The translations under genes and the position numbers were made by a program. The notes beneath the pieces are model-generated. The model was given only the letters and a program-made list of their open reading frames with translations. It did no database searches and was not told where the DNA came from. 64,000 bases of DNA from Alkalihalobacterium sp048323755 (GTDB lineage: Bacteria > Bacillota > Bacilli > Bacillales > Bacillaceae_F): positions 1 through 64,000 of the forward strand of contig NZ_JBLWFS010000004.1 of assembly GCF_048323755.1 (NCBI RefSeq), read 5' to 3'. Below are positions 33,587 through 42,384 of this stretch, piece after piece (within the stretch, counting starts at the first letter, position 1; each line of letters begins with the position of its first letter).

Positions 33587-33625
33587 AAAGAGGTGTCAAT
33601 CATTATAGGATTGATACCTCTTTTT
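33587..33625 (+). terminator. Terminator of the MalT/SARP-like activator gene
   Basis: AAAGAGGTGTCAATC pairs with GATTGATACCTCTTT and runs into TTTTT. Confidence 0.92.
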
Positions 33626-33759
33626 GTTGTATCTCATCATGAAACGTCTAAGTTACCTATTACCATTCATACTAGTGCTTTTTTATTTTTGTAACTGGAG
33701 TGCAACTGTTGACGATTACAGTGTATTTAAGCAATTTAAGCATAAAGAGGAGGTGGGTT

Positions 33760-34632
33760 ATGAGAGACAAGAAAATAGTAGCCAATGGATTACAGTTCCA
33801 CATCGTTGATTATGGCGGACAATGTGAAGAGACTGTTCTTTGTATACATGGATTAACGGCCAATGCTCGGTGCTGGGATGCTATCGCGGAACGGTTAGTT
33901 CATCGTTATCGTGTGTTAGCTTTAGATCTCAGAGGCCGGGGTGATAGTGAAAAACCGCAAACGGGCTATTCTGTAAAACAGCATGCAGAAGATATTAACA
34001 AGATTATTCAACAGTTAAATCTAGACCAAGTGATTTTGGTTGGACATTCATTAGGAGCAATGATTGGTGTTGTTTTCTCATCCATGTATCCCAAAATGGT
34101 TTCTTCACTCATTTTAATCGATGGAGGTGAAGACTTAAGACCTGAAGTTGTTGATCTACTGAAGCCTTCTATTGAACGAGTTGAAAAACAGTATGAAACA
34201 TTTGCTGGCTATAAAGCGCAAGTAAGTGAAATTCCTTTCTTCAGCCCTTGGAATGATTACTTAGAACAGTATTTCTATGCTGATGTTACACATTGTGATG
34301 ATGGTTCGGTTGTGTCGAAAACCAGAAAGGGGATTATTAATGAAGAATTAATCAACTTAACCAAACCAAATATTAACGAATGTCATGCTGCTATTCAAGT
34401 TCCGACCTTAATATTGTGGGCACCGAATTGTTTATTTCATCCAACGGCCTATTTAATAAGTCAAGAAAATGGGATGAAACTAGCTCAAATGATAGACGGA
34501 GGAAAGTTTGTAGAAATTAGAGGAGCTAATCATTTTTCCATTTTATTTCATGAATATCAACAGACGTCTTCTGAAATTCTCGATTACTTACACGAAGTAA
34601 GTGCAGGAAAGTTACGTGCAACTAAAATGTAA
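33760..34632 (+). CDS. Alpha/beta hydrolase, first gene of the LIV-type cluster
   Basis: This 290-residue alpha/beta-hydrolase has the oxyanion HGLTANARCW (30-39), DLRGRGDSEKP, the nucleophile elbow VGHSLGA with Ser97, and the catalytic histidine in RGANHFSI. The usual aspartate position after strand 7 reads LWAPNCLFHP, with no Asp, so the acid residue may be elsewhere or the enzyme may be atypical. There is no signal peptide. ATG 33760 follows GAGGAGG. It may cleave an ester or a C-C bond of the imported substrate; the reaction is unknown. Confidence 0.8.
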   Translation: MRDKKIVANGLQFHIVDYGGQCEETVLCIHGLTANARCWDAIAERLVHRYRVLALDLRGRGDSEKPQTGYSVKQHAEDINKIIQQLNLDQVILVGHSLGAMIGVVFSSMYPKMVSSLILIDGGEDLRPEVVDLLKPSIERVEKQYETFAGYKAQVSEIPFFSPWNDYLEQYFYADVTHCDDGSVVSKTRKGIINEELINLTKPNINECHAAIQVPTLILWAPNCLFHPTAYLISQENGMKLAQMIDGGKFVEIRGANHFSILFHEYQQTSSEILDYLHEVSAGKLRATKM

Positions 34633-34691
34633 CTACTGTCATTCATACTACAATTAATGAAATTTAATTTATCTTTTAAGGGGGAAACAGA

Positions 34692-35933
34692 ATGGGGAAA
34701 AAGAGATTTTTTCTTAGTGTAATGAGTGTAATCCTTGGTTTATTTTTACTATCTGCTTGTGGGTCAAATGATACAAGTAGTGAACCAGAAGGCAATGTAG
34801 ATCCTGAAGAAATGGATACCGAAACAGAAGAAGTAGTTCGTGTCGGTGTCCTAACCTCACTAACAGGAGCTCTAGAGGCATATGGCGCTCAAACGGTGAA
34901 AGGATTTGAATTAGGACTGGAATATGCGACGAATGGAACGATGGAAGTGGCAGGTAAGAAAATTGAATACATTATTGAAGATACAGAGACACAGCCAGAT
35001 GTAGCGGTTCAAAAGGCAACGAGATTACTTGAGGATTATAATGTGGACTTTATTATCGGTTCTTCTTCTTCAGGTGATACGTTAGCTGTGTTACCACTAG
35101 TAGAAGAATATGAAAAAATTATGATTGTAGAGCCAGCGGTGGCAGATAGTATTACAGGTGCCAACTGGAATAAACATATCTTCCGTACTGGTCGAAGCTC
35201 TTCTCAAGATGCAATTGCAGGGGCTGCGGCAATTGCGGGTGATGGCGTAAAAATTGCAACATTAGCTCAAGATAATGCTTTCGGAAGAGACGGTGTTGGA
35301 GCTTTTGCAACTACAGCAAAAGAATTAGGAGCTGATGTTGTTCATGAAGAGTACGCAGACCCAGCAGGAGTCGACTTTGCTGCTAATATCCAACGCGTTA
35401 TTAATGCTGAGCCTGATTATCTGTTTGTCATATGGGCAGGTGCCAACTCTCCTTGGGGTCAATTAGCTGATATGAGAATTCAGGATCGTGGAATTCAAAT
35501 ATCAACAGGAGCGCCGGATATTGCAGCTCTTCGCACAATGGATGCCGTTGTTGGTATGAAAGGGTTTACTGTTTACCACCACAGTCTGCCAAACAATGAA
35601 GTAAATGATTGGTTAGTAGAGGAACATCAGAAGCGTCATAACGGTGAAATGCCGGATTTATTTACACCAGGTGGTTTCTCTGCTGCGATGGCTGTTGTTC
35701 AAGCGCTAGAAAATAGCAATGGTGTGACAGACTCAGACACATTAATCGAAACGATGCGAGGGATGACGTTTGATACTCCAAAAGGACCGATGACTTTCCG
35801 TCAAGAAGATCATCAAGCTATGCAAACGATGTATGCCATTACGTTAGAGCGTACTGAAGAATTTGATTACCCAGTACCAGTCATTATCCGTGAACTTTTA
35901 CCAGAAGAAACGGCACCACCAATATTAAATTAA
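34692..35933 (+). CDS. LIV-type ABC transporter substrate-binding lipoprotein
   Basis: This 413-residue protein has a lipoprotein signal (LFLLSACGS, lipobox Cys at about residue 23), an acidic linker and a Peripla_BP_6 (Leu/Ile/Val-binding type) domain: RVGVLTSLTGALEAYGAQTVKGFELGLEY, SSSSGDTLAVLPLVEEY, and DNAFGRDGVGAFA. It captures the substrate outside the membrane for the importer encoded downstream. Proteins of this family bind amino acids, amides, aromatic or fatty acids, so the ligand is open. ATG 34692 follows AAGGGGG. A hairpin separates it from the ATPase genes. Confidence 0.9.
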   Translation: MGKKRFFLSVMSVILGLFLLSACGSNDTSSEPEGNVDPEEMDTETEEVVRVGVLTSLTGALEAYGAQTVKGFELGLEYATNGTMEVAGKKIEYIIEDTETQPDVAVQKATRLLEDYNVDFIIGSSSSGDTLAVLPLVEEYEKIMIVEPAVADSITGANWNKHIFRTGRSSSQDAIAGAAAIAGDGVKIATLAQDNAFGRDGVGAFATTAKELGADVVHEEYADPAGVDFAANIQRVINAEPDYLFVIWAGANSPWGQLADMRIQDRGIQISTGAPDIAALRTMDAVVGMKGFTVYHHSLPNNEVNDWLVEEHQKRHNGEMPDLFTPGGFSAAMAVVQALENSNGVTDSDTLIETMRGMTFDTPKGPMTFRQEDHQAMQTMYAITLERTEEFDYPVPVIIRELLPEETAPPILN

Positions 35934-35944
35934 ACATTAAAATG

Positions 35945-36017
35945 AGGCTGACTCAACAATAAAACTTCAATTCCTTAAGTGGCAGAAAGACAGGAGTTGA
36001 TGTGGGTGAGTCAGCTT
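35945..36017 (+). repeat. Intergenic inverted repeat between substrate-binding and ATPase genes
   Basis: AGGCTGACTCA (35945-35955) pairs with TGAGTCAGCTT (36007-36017). It has no T-run, so it is more likely an mRNA-stabilising or repeat-family hairpin than a terminator. A similar GACTGxCTCAAG repeat lies at 59051-59095. Confidence 0.65.
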
Positions 36018-36046
36018 CAACCATCAAAGGAGGAAGGTGAACGCAA

Positions 36047-36811
36047 GTGGACGTTATTTTAGAAACGAAAGATTTAACGATCGCTTTTGGAGGGCATGTC
36101 GCTGTAAATGAAGTCAATATTCAAATTGAACGAAACCAATTGAAGTCGATTATAGGACCAAATGGTGCAGGGAAAACGACGTTTTTTAATATGTTAAGTG
36201 GCCAATTAACGCCAACGAAAGGTTCGGTACATTTAAATGGGAAGGATATTACAGGACTTACACCTACTGCACGAACTCGTTTAGGAATTGGTCGCTCCTT
36301 TCAAATTACAAATGTGTTTCCAAACTTAACTTGTCATGAAAATGTTCGTCTTGCTGTTCAATCACAGGCTGGAGTCCGTTACAACATGTTTAAACACTTT
36401 AAACACTTTAAGGACATTGACCGAAAAACGAATGAACTATTGAAAACGGTCTTGCTTGAAAATAAAGCTCAGGAGTTAGCGGTAAACTTAGCCCACGGAG
36501 AGAAAAGAAAATTAGAAATCGCAATGCTTTTAGCACTTGAATCAGAAGTTCTCCTACTAGATGAACCGACAGCTGGAATGTCGTTAGAAGAAGTACCCAT
36601 GATTCTTGATGTAATCCGAAGTATTCGTGACGAACGAAATCGAACAATCATTTTAATAGAACACAAGATGGACATGGTTTTAGATTTATCTGATAGTATC
36701 ATGGTTCTCTTCCACGGTAGTCTGTTAGCAGATGGTGACCCAGAGGAAATCATGAAAAATGAACAAGTTCAATCTGCTTATTTAGGAGGGCTTCAAGATG
36801 ACGCTTCTTAA
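36047..36811 (+). CDS. livG: LIV-type ABC transporter ATPase LivG
   Basis: This 254-residue ATPase has Walker A GPNGAGKTT (about 39-47), the LivG-type RSFQ motif, a signature motif in the variant form LAHGEKRKLEIAM, and Walker B VLLLDEPTAGMS. It energises import with its LivF partner. GTG 36047 follows AAAGGAGG at rather long spacing. The stop overlaps livF by 14 bases. The liv name marks homology to the branched amino acid system and not a proven substrate. Confidence 0.9.
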   Translation: MDVILETKDLTIAFGGHVAVNEVNIQIERNQLKSIIGPNGAGKTTFFNMLSGQLTPTKGSVHLNGKDITGLTPTARTRLGIGRSFQITNVFPNLTCHENVRLAVQSQAGVRYNMFKHFKHFKDIDRKTNELLKTVLLENKAQELAVNLAHGEKRKLEIAMLLALESEVLLLDEPTAGMSLEEVPMILDVIRSIRDERNRTIILIEHKMDMVLDLSDSIMVLFHGSLLADGDPEEIMKNEQVQSAYLGGLQDDAS

Positions 36812-37502
36812 AGTAGAACAAATTCAAACGTACATTCAACAATATCATATTTTACAAGGCGTTTCTTTTGAAGTAAAAGCAGGGGAAGTTACTGTTTTAC
36901 TAGGAAGAAATGGGGCTGGGAAGACAACGACACTTCGTTCCATTATGGGATTAAATCCGATTAAAGAAGGTACGATCACTTACAAGGATCAAGAGATTCA
37001 TAGTTTGCCTACTCATAAAATCGCAAACTTAGGTATAGGTTATGTACCGGAAGATCAAGGAATTTTTGGCACACTGACTGTCGAGGAAAATATAAAAGTT
37101 GCGATGAAAAAGAAAGATGATGAGACATTAGAAAGACTAGATTGGATCTTAAACTTATTTCCCGATTTAAAAAAGTTTTGGAAGAAAAATGGAGGGCACT
37201 TAAGTGGCGGCCAGAAGCAAATGCTGTCCATTGCGAGGGCTTATGTGAATGAAAACGACATGCTGCTCATCGATGAACCTAGTAAAGGGTTAGCCCCTAT
37301 TATCGTTGAGAAAGTGATGGAGTCGATCCAACAAATGAAAGAAAAGACGACAGTAGTACTAGTTGAACAAAACTTCATGATGGCTAGTACGATTGGAGAT
37401 CGTTTTTATATTATCGATGACGGACATTCCGTACACAGTGGAGCCATGGAAGAGTTAAAGCAGAATGAAGAATTAAAGCGGCAATATTTAGGAATTGCAT
37501 AA
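36798..37502 (+). CDS. livF: LIV-type ABC transporter ATPase LivF
   Basis: This 234-residue ATPase has Walker A GRNGAGKTT (about 36-44), GYVPEDQGIFGTLTV, signature LSGGQKQML (about 135-143) and Walker B MLLIDEPSKGLAP. The SKGLAP ending is typical of LivF. ATG 36798 follows TAGGAGGG within the end of livG, indicating translational coupling. Confidence 0.92.
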   Translation: MTLLKVEQIQTYIQQYHILQGVSFEVKAGEVTVLLGRNGAGKTTTLRSIMGLNPIKEGTITYKDQEIHSLPTHKIANLGIGYVPEDQGIFGTLTVEENIKVAMKKKDDETLERLDWILNLFPDLKKFWKKNGGHLSGGQKQMLSIARAYVNENDMLLIDEPSKGLAPIIVEKVMESIQQMKEKTTVVLVEQNFMMASTIGDRFYIIDDGHSVHSGAMEELKQNEELKRQYLGIA

Positions 37503-37583
37503 TTCTAGTTGTTAGTTCGGTATTTTAATTGAGCGGATACGCTCTTGTTGATAGAAATAAACTGATTTAAAGGAGGGACAACT

Positions 37584-38453
37584 GTGGACTTATTAATTAG
37601 TATTACAATCAATGGATTGGCAACGGGAATGCTCATTTTTTTATTAGCAGCCGGTCTAACTTTAATCTTTGGGTTAATGGATGTTTTAAACTTTGCTCAC
37701 GGTGCTTTATTCCTTTGGGGGGCTTATGCAGGTATTTGGGCGTTCACTACGACTGAGAGTTATATTGTAGGTATTATCGCAGCAGTAGTCGCGGGAGCCA
37801 TATTAGGTTACTTATTAGAGCGGTTTATTATCAAACCTGTCTACGGGAATCACATTCAACAAATTCTTATAACACTCGGTGCCATGCTTGTTTTAAGTGA
37901 GCTCGTAAAGGTTGTTTGGGGCCCCAATATTATTCATGCGCAAAGTCCAAGTTGGCTGCAAGGTAGTTGGGAAGTAGGAAATATCTATTTAATCAAATAT
38001 CGTCTATTCATTATTCTAATTGGTCTCATTGTGTTTTTCGGTTTACTATTCTTACTTAACAAAACGAAACTTGGATTAGTTGTAAGAGCTGGTGTTATTG
38101 ATAAAGAAATGGTTCAAGCATTAGGAATTAACATACGAAAAATTTTCTTATTTGTATTTATGCTCGGTTCGGGTATGGCTGGTTTAGCAGGTCTATTGTT
38201 TGGTCCGTATTCTGGTGTGATCTACGCTGAAATTGGCTTGGAGTACGGCATTCTAGCATTTATAGTCGTCATTATCGGTGGGATGGGCAGTGTACTTGGT
38301 TCGATGACAGCAGCGGTACTAGTCGGTGTATTAGGTGCTTATGCTGCCTATTTTGTACCGGAGTTAGCCTTAGCTGTGAACTTCTTAATTATGTTAGCAA
38401 TCTTAATATTTAAGCCTTCAGGTCTAATGGGGACAAAGGAGGCGTTGAAATGA
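37584..38453 (+). CDS. livH: LIV-type ABC transporter permease LivH
   Basis: This 289-residue permease has about eight transmembrane helices and family blocks AAGLTLIFGLMDVLNFAHGALF at the N-terminus, RAGVIDKEMVQALGINIRK in the cytoplasmic coupling loop and VVIIGGMGSVLGS near the end. GTG 37584 follows AAAGGAGGG. It overlaps livM by 4 bases. Confidence 0.92.
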   Translation: MDLLISITINGLATGMLIFLLAAGLTLIFGLMDVLNFAHGALFLWGAYAGIWAFTTTESYIVGIIAAVVAGAILGYLLERFIIKPVYGNHIQQILITLGAMLVLSELVKVVWGPNIIHAQSPSWLQGSWEVGNIYLIKYRLFIILIGLIVFFGLLFLLNKTKLGLVVRAGVIDKEMVQALGINIRKIFLFVFMLGSGMAGLAGLLFGPYSGVIYAEIGLEYGILAFIVVIIGGMGSVLGSMTAAVLVGVLGAYAAYFVPELALAVNFLIMLAILIFKPSGLMGTKEALK

Positions 38454-39469
38454 GTCGTTTAAAACAATTGTCTCGATTTAAGCTGACATTAGCCGTTTTA
38501 ACTATTGGTTTATTCTTGTTTCCGTTCATTAATGACTCTAGAACCATGCTTATTATGTTAACGCAAATCTTTATTTTTGCTGCTTTTGCAATGAGTTACG
38601 ATATTTTACTAGGATACTCAGGCATTGTTTCGTTTGGTCATGCGATGTTTTTTGGGATTGGCGCTTACACAGTCGGTATTTGTTTAAAAGCATTTGGTGC
38701 AACTATTCCAGTTGTTCTATTAGCCGTTTTAATTACCGTTATTTTTACAGCGGTCGTAAGTTACTTAGTTGGTTTGTTAACGCTTCGCTTAAAAGGACAC
38801 TTTTTTGCGATGCTAACATTAGCTGTTTCGAGTTTGTTCGTTGTCGTTGCTGAAAAGTGGCGGTCAGTAACGATGGGGAATGACGGATTTACGTTTACCA
38901 TTCCTGACCTCTTTAGAGATCGAGTTAGTTTTTATATTATTTGTTTAGTGTTTATGGTGCTTATTTATTTACTTCTTAGACGTTTTACAGAGTCGCCGAT
39001 GGGACGTGTATTACAAGCGATAAGAGAAAATGAACCTCGAGTAGAATCGCTTGGTTACCGAGTGATGCATTATAAAATTACAGCGAACGTAGTAGCGGGT
39101 GTCGTTGCTGGGTTAGCAGGTATTTTATATGGAATGAGCTTACGCTTTGTTAATACAGCAGTATTATCTGTTGAATTAACGTTAGATGCGCTCCTTATCA
39201 CAATTATTGGTGGTGTTGGTACACTATTTGGATCGATTGTTGGGGCAGCTTTAATAGAATTTGCGAAACATGGCTTGATGGACTTAGCTAAAGTACATTG
39301 GATTTTCGAACGATGGATTATTTTGTTCGGAACTGTTTTTATTTTAGTTGTCATGTTCTTCCCAAAAGGTATTGTAGGTACCATTCAACATTGGTGGGCT
39401 AAATATCAGTATAAAAAAGGACTTCGAAAATCAATTCCGAAACAGTCTGGAATTGATAAGGATATTTAA
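38450..39469 (+). CDS. livM: LIV-type ABC transporter permease LivM
   Basis: This 339-residue permease has eight to nine helices and the blocks YDILLGYSGIVSFGHAMFFGIGAYT, RVLQAIRENEPRVESLGY (coupling loop) and TIIGGVGTLFGSIVGA. The ATGA overlap with livH indicates coupling. Together the five genes form a complete importer. Confidence 0.92.
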   Translation: MSRLKQLSRFKLTLAVLTIGLFLFPFINDSRTMLIMLTQIFIFAAFAMSYDILLGYSGIVSFGHAMFFGIGAYTVGICLKAFGATIPVVLLAVLITVIFTAVVSYLVGLLTLRLKGHFFAMLTLAVSSLFVVVAEKWRSVTMGNDGFTFTIPDLFRDRVSFYIICLVFMVLIYLLLRRFTESPMGRVLQAIRENEPRVESLGYRVMHYKITANVVAGVVAGLAGILYGMSLRFVNTAVLSVELTLDALLITIIGGVGTLFGSIVGAALIEFAKHGLMDLAKVHWIFERWIILFGTVFILVVMFFPKGIVGTIQHWWAKYQYKKGLRKSIPKQSGIDKDI

Positions 39470-39501
39470 TTTGTTTGCAGGAGTAGGAGAGTGTTTGTCG
39501 A

Positions 39502-40533
39502 ATGAAAAAAGAAGACGTCGGAATTGTAAGTACTGGGGTATATATACCAGATGAGTGGATGACGAGTACTGACATTGCTGAGCAATCGGGAATACCTGTT
39601 GAAATCATTGAAGAGAAGATGGGCATCCTAAAAAAAACTCTCCCGGGTAGTGATGATCACACATGTCAGATGGGGATTTATGCAGCAAGAAAAGCATTAG
39701 AAAAAGGAAATATTGACCCAAAAGACATTGACTTAGTCATTTATATTGGTGAGGAACATAAAGAATACCCGCTCTGGACAGCTGGTATTATGCTCCAGCG
39801 GGAAGTAGGGGCAACGAATGCTTGGGCATTTGACGTAGCGTTGCGATGTGGTACGACAATTATGGCTATGAAAGTAGCGAAGGATATGATGTTAGCAGAT
39901 CCTTCTATCCAAACGGTTCTATTAGCAGGTGGTTATCGAAACGTTGACTTTATCGACTATATAAATCCTAGAACACGGTTTATGTATAATCTTGCTGCTG
40001 GGGGTGGAGCCGTCATATTACAAAAAGGCTATCACTCTAACATTCTACTTGATAGTCATATCATTACAGATGGATCATTTTCAGAAGATGTCGTCGTTGC
40101 AGCTGGTGGAACAAAAAATCCGATTAGTAGAGAAGCGATTGAGAAAAGGCTCAACTATTTAGATGTCCTCGATCCAGAAGGGATGAAACAACGTCTGGAA
40201 GAAAAATCAATGAAAAACTTTATCGAAGTCATTCGACGATCGTTACAAAAAAGTGGCTACGATCAAAAGGATATTGATTATCTCGGAATTCTACACATGA
40301 AAAAATCAGCGCATGATTATGTGCTGCGTGAGTTAGGACTTACCGATGAGCAATCGATTTATTTAAATAAGTTCGGTCATATCGGTCAAATCGATCAGAT
40401 CCTGTCAATGGAATTAGCCCTTGAACAAGGGAAAATAAAAGATGGGGATGTCGTCGTCCTCGTTAGTGCAGGCATTGGCTACGCTTGGGGGGCAAATACA
40501 ATTCGTTGGGGAAAAGCTAGTCAGGAGGTGTAA
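39502..40533 (+). CDS. KAS III / thiolase-superfamily enzyme with altered active site
   Basis: This 343-residue protein is related to 3-oxoacyl-ACP synthase III (FabH) and HMG-CoA synthase-like enzymes. The nucleophile Cys116 lies in DVALRCGTT, and His265 (LGILHMKKSAH) matches the FabH histidine. The usual Asn of the triad (YGNTSAAS) is replaced by His293 in KFGHIGQIDQ, so the active site is Cys-His-His. It is probably not a housekeeping FabH, as the context is a transport and hydrolase operon. It could form or break a beta-ketoacyl bond or transfer an acyl group. ATG 39502 follows GGAGTAGGAGAG. Confidence 0.78.
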   Translation: MKKEDVGIVSTGVYIPDEWMTSTDIAEQSGIPVEIIEEKMGILKKTLPGSDDHTCQMGIYAARKALEKGNIDPKDIDLVIYIGEEHKEYPLWTAGIMLQREVGATNAWAFDVALRCGTTIMAMKVAKDMMLADPSIQTVLLAGGYRNVDFIDYINPRTRFMYNLAAGGGAVILQKGYHSNILLDSHIITDGSFSEDVVVAAGGTKNPISREAIEKRLNYLDVLDPEGMKQRLEEKSMKNFIEVIRRSLQKSGYDQKDIDYLGILHMKKSAHDYVLRELGLTDEQSIYLNKFGHIGQIDQILSMELALEQGKIKDGDVVVLVSAGIGYAWGANTIRWGKASQEV

Positions 40534-40537
40534 ACTA

Positions 40538-41428
40538 GTGTCAAACATCATGTTACAATCGGTGAACATACCAAATGGGGAAACAATCGCTTATCGTGAG
40601 AGAGCAGGTGGAGATGAGGTTATTCTTCTTATCCATGGGAATATGACGTCATCTAAACATTGGGACCTTTTACTTGAAACACTTCCACCGCAGTATAAAC
40701 TATATGCGGTTGATATGAGAGGGTTCGGTGGTTCTTCCTATTATCAACCGATTGAATCCATTAAAGATTTCTCAGATGACATTAAGAGCTTTGTTGATGC
40801 TGTTGGTTTAAAACAGTTTTCGATGGTCGGTTGGTCTACAGGTGGCACAGTAGCGATGCGTTATGCCATCGATTATCCAACCGATGTTCAAAAACTAGTT
40901 TTATTGTGTTCGGGTTCGACTCGGGGTTATCCGTTTATGAGTGTAGATGCAAATGGAGAATTTATCCGATTAGCTACGTTAGAAGAAATAAAAAAAGACG
41001 CAACAAAAACAATTCCAGTGTCCCAGGCGTATGAACAACGAAATAAAGACTTTTTAAAAGCGGTATGGAATTCGTTGATTTATACGAACAACCAACCTGA
41101 TGAGCAAAAATACGACGAGTATTTAGAAGATATGCTAACACAGCGAAACTTATCAGAAGTATATCACGCTTTAAATAGTTTCAATATTAGTAATGTTCAT
41201 AATGGAGTTACTGAGGGGTCTGGCGAAGCGAAAAAAATTACCCACCCAACACTTATTGTAGCCGGAGAAAATGACCTTGTGATTACCCAACAAATGACAG
41301 AGGAAATAAAAGAAGACTTAAGTGTTCAAGCAGAGCTCATTTATTTAAAAGGTTGTGGCCATTCTCCACTCATTGATGATTTAGAACAACTACAATTAAC
41401 GATAACAAATTTTCTACGGAAACCTTAG
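40538..41428 (+). CDS. Second alpha/beta hydrolase of the cluster
   Basis: This 296-residue alpha/beta-hydrolase has an intact-looking triad: oxyanion IHGNMTSSKHW, nucleophile elbow VGWSTGG with Ser100, acid VAGENDLVI and histidine GCGHSPLID. It is cytosolic. GTG 40538 lies 8 bases after AGGAGGT and 5 bases after the stop of the KAS III-like gene. It may hydrolyse an ester or thioester intermediate of the pathway. Confidence 0.83.
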   Translation: MSNIMLQSVNIPNGETIAYRERAGGDEVILLIHGNMTSSKHWDLLLETLPPQYKLYAVDMRGFGGSSYYQPIESIKDFSDDIKSFVDAVGLKQFSMVGWSTGGTVAMRYAIDYPTDVQKLVLLCSGSTRGYPFMSVDANGEFIRLATLEEIKKDATKTIPVSQAYEQRNKDFLKAVWNSLIYTNNQPDEQKYDEYLEDMLTQRNLSEVYHALNSFNISNVHNGVTEGSGEAKKITHPTLIVAGENDLVITQQMTEEIKEDLSVQAELIYLKGCGHSPLIDDLEQLQLTITNFLRKP

Positions 41429-41440
41429 GGGGATATAATC

Positions 41441-42181
41441 ATGAGACTACAAAACAAAACAGCTATTATTACTGGAGCTGGAAATGGAATAGGAAAAGAA
41501 GCAGCCCTTACATTTAGTCGAGAAGGAGCAAATGTGGTCGTTGCAGATTTTGATGAAGCAGCTGCAGAAGCCGTTGTAGCTGAACTCAAAGAAAAAGGTG
41601 GCAACGGTATTGCGGTAAAAGTAAATGTGGCGGACCAAGAAAGTGTAACTCAAATGGTGCAAGAAGCTGTAAATTCTTTTGGAAGCGTCGATATTTTAGT
41701 GAATAATGCCGGTATCACTGCAGATGCCATGTTACACAAGTTAACTCCTGAAAACTGGCAAAAAGTCATTGATGTAAATTTAACAGGTGTATTCTATTGT
41801 ACACAAGCTGTTATTCCTAAAATGGTGGAACAAGGTAAAGGCAAGATCATTACAACTTCAAGTGTTTCTGGCGTTTACGGAAATGTCGGTCAGACGAATT
41901 ATGCGGCAACGAAAGCTGGTGTTGTCGGAATGACAAAGTCATGGGCGAAGGAATTAGGCGGTAAAGGAATTAACGTCAATGCAGTCGCACCAGGATTTGT
42001 TGAAACGGGCATGGTAGCTAAAGTACCTGATAAAGTCATTGAAAAGCTTAAAATGACAATCCCACTTAACCGACTAGGTAACCCTGCAGATATCGCAAAC
42101 GCTTATTTATTTTTAGCATCAGATGAATCTGATTATGTAAATGGAACCGTCCTACATGTAGACGGCGGTATTATGATGTAA
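41441..42181 (+). CDS. Short-chain dehydrogenase/reductase (FabG/PhaB-like)
   Basis: This 246-residue Rossmann enzyme has the cofactor motif TGAGNGIG (11-18), NNAG (88-91) and the Ser141-Tyr154-Lys158 triad (SSVSGVYG, NYAATK). It resembles 3-oxoacyl-ACP or acetoacetyl-CoA reductases, which interconvert 3-keto and 3-hydroxy acyl groups. It is the last gene before the terminator at 42191. An oxidising role (3-hydroxy to 3-keto) would fit a catabolic operon. Confidence 0.85.
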   Translation: MRLQNKTAIITGAGNGIGKEAALTFSREGANVVVADFDEAAAEAVVAELKEKGGNGIAVKVNVADQESVTQMVQEAVNSFGSVDILVNNAGITADAMLHKLTPENWQKVIDVNLTGVFYCTQAVIPKMVEQGKGKIITTSSVSGVYGNVGQTNYAATKAGVVGMTKSWAKELGGKGINVNAVAPGFVETGMVAKVPDKVIEKLKMTIPLNRLGNPADIANAYLFLASDESDYVNGTVLHVDGGIMM

Positions 42182-42190
42182 CTAATAAGA

Positions 42191-42228
42191 GACCATTGAC
42201 AGGACTAGCTGTCAATGGTTTTTTTGGT
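42191..42228 (+). terminator. Terminator of the LIV/KAS III/SDR operon
   Basis: ACCATTGACAG pairs with CTGTCAATGGT across GACTAG and runs into TTTTTT. Confidence 0.93.
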
Positions 42229-42384
42229 TTGAGAAAAGAATTGTAACTTATGAGAAACCATCAAATGTTACTCTAAAACTTGAGATGTTCAAATAAGATA
42301 CCCAAAAATAAACGCCACTTTTAACGAGCATTGAGTTAATTTAAGTATTAAATATTCTCACATCACTATTTAAAAGGAGTGAAA

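Noticed and set aside
33624..33809. 61-codon frame overlapping the first alpha/beta hydrolase gene
   Set aside because: It has no ribosome site and overlaps the better supported start at 33760.
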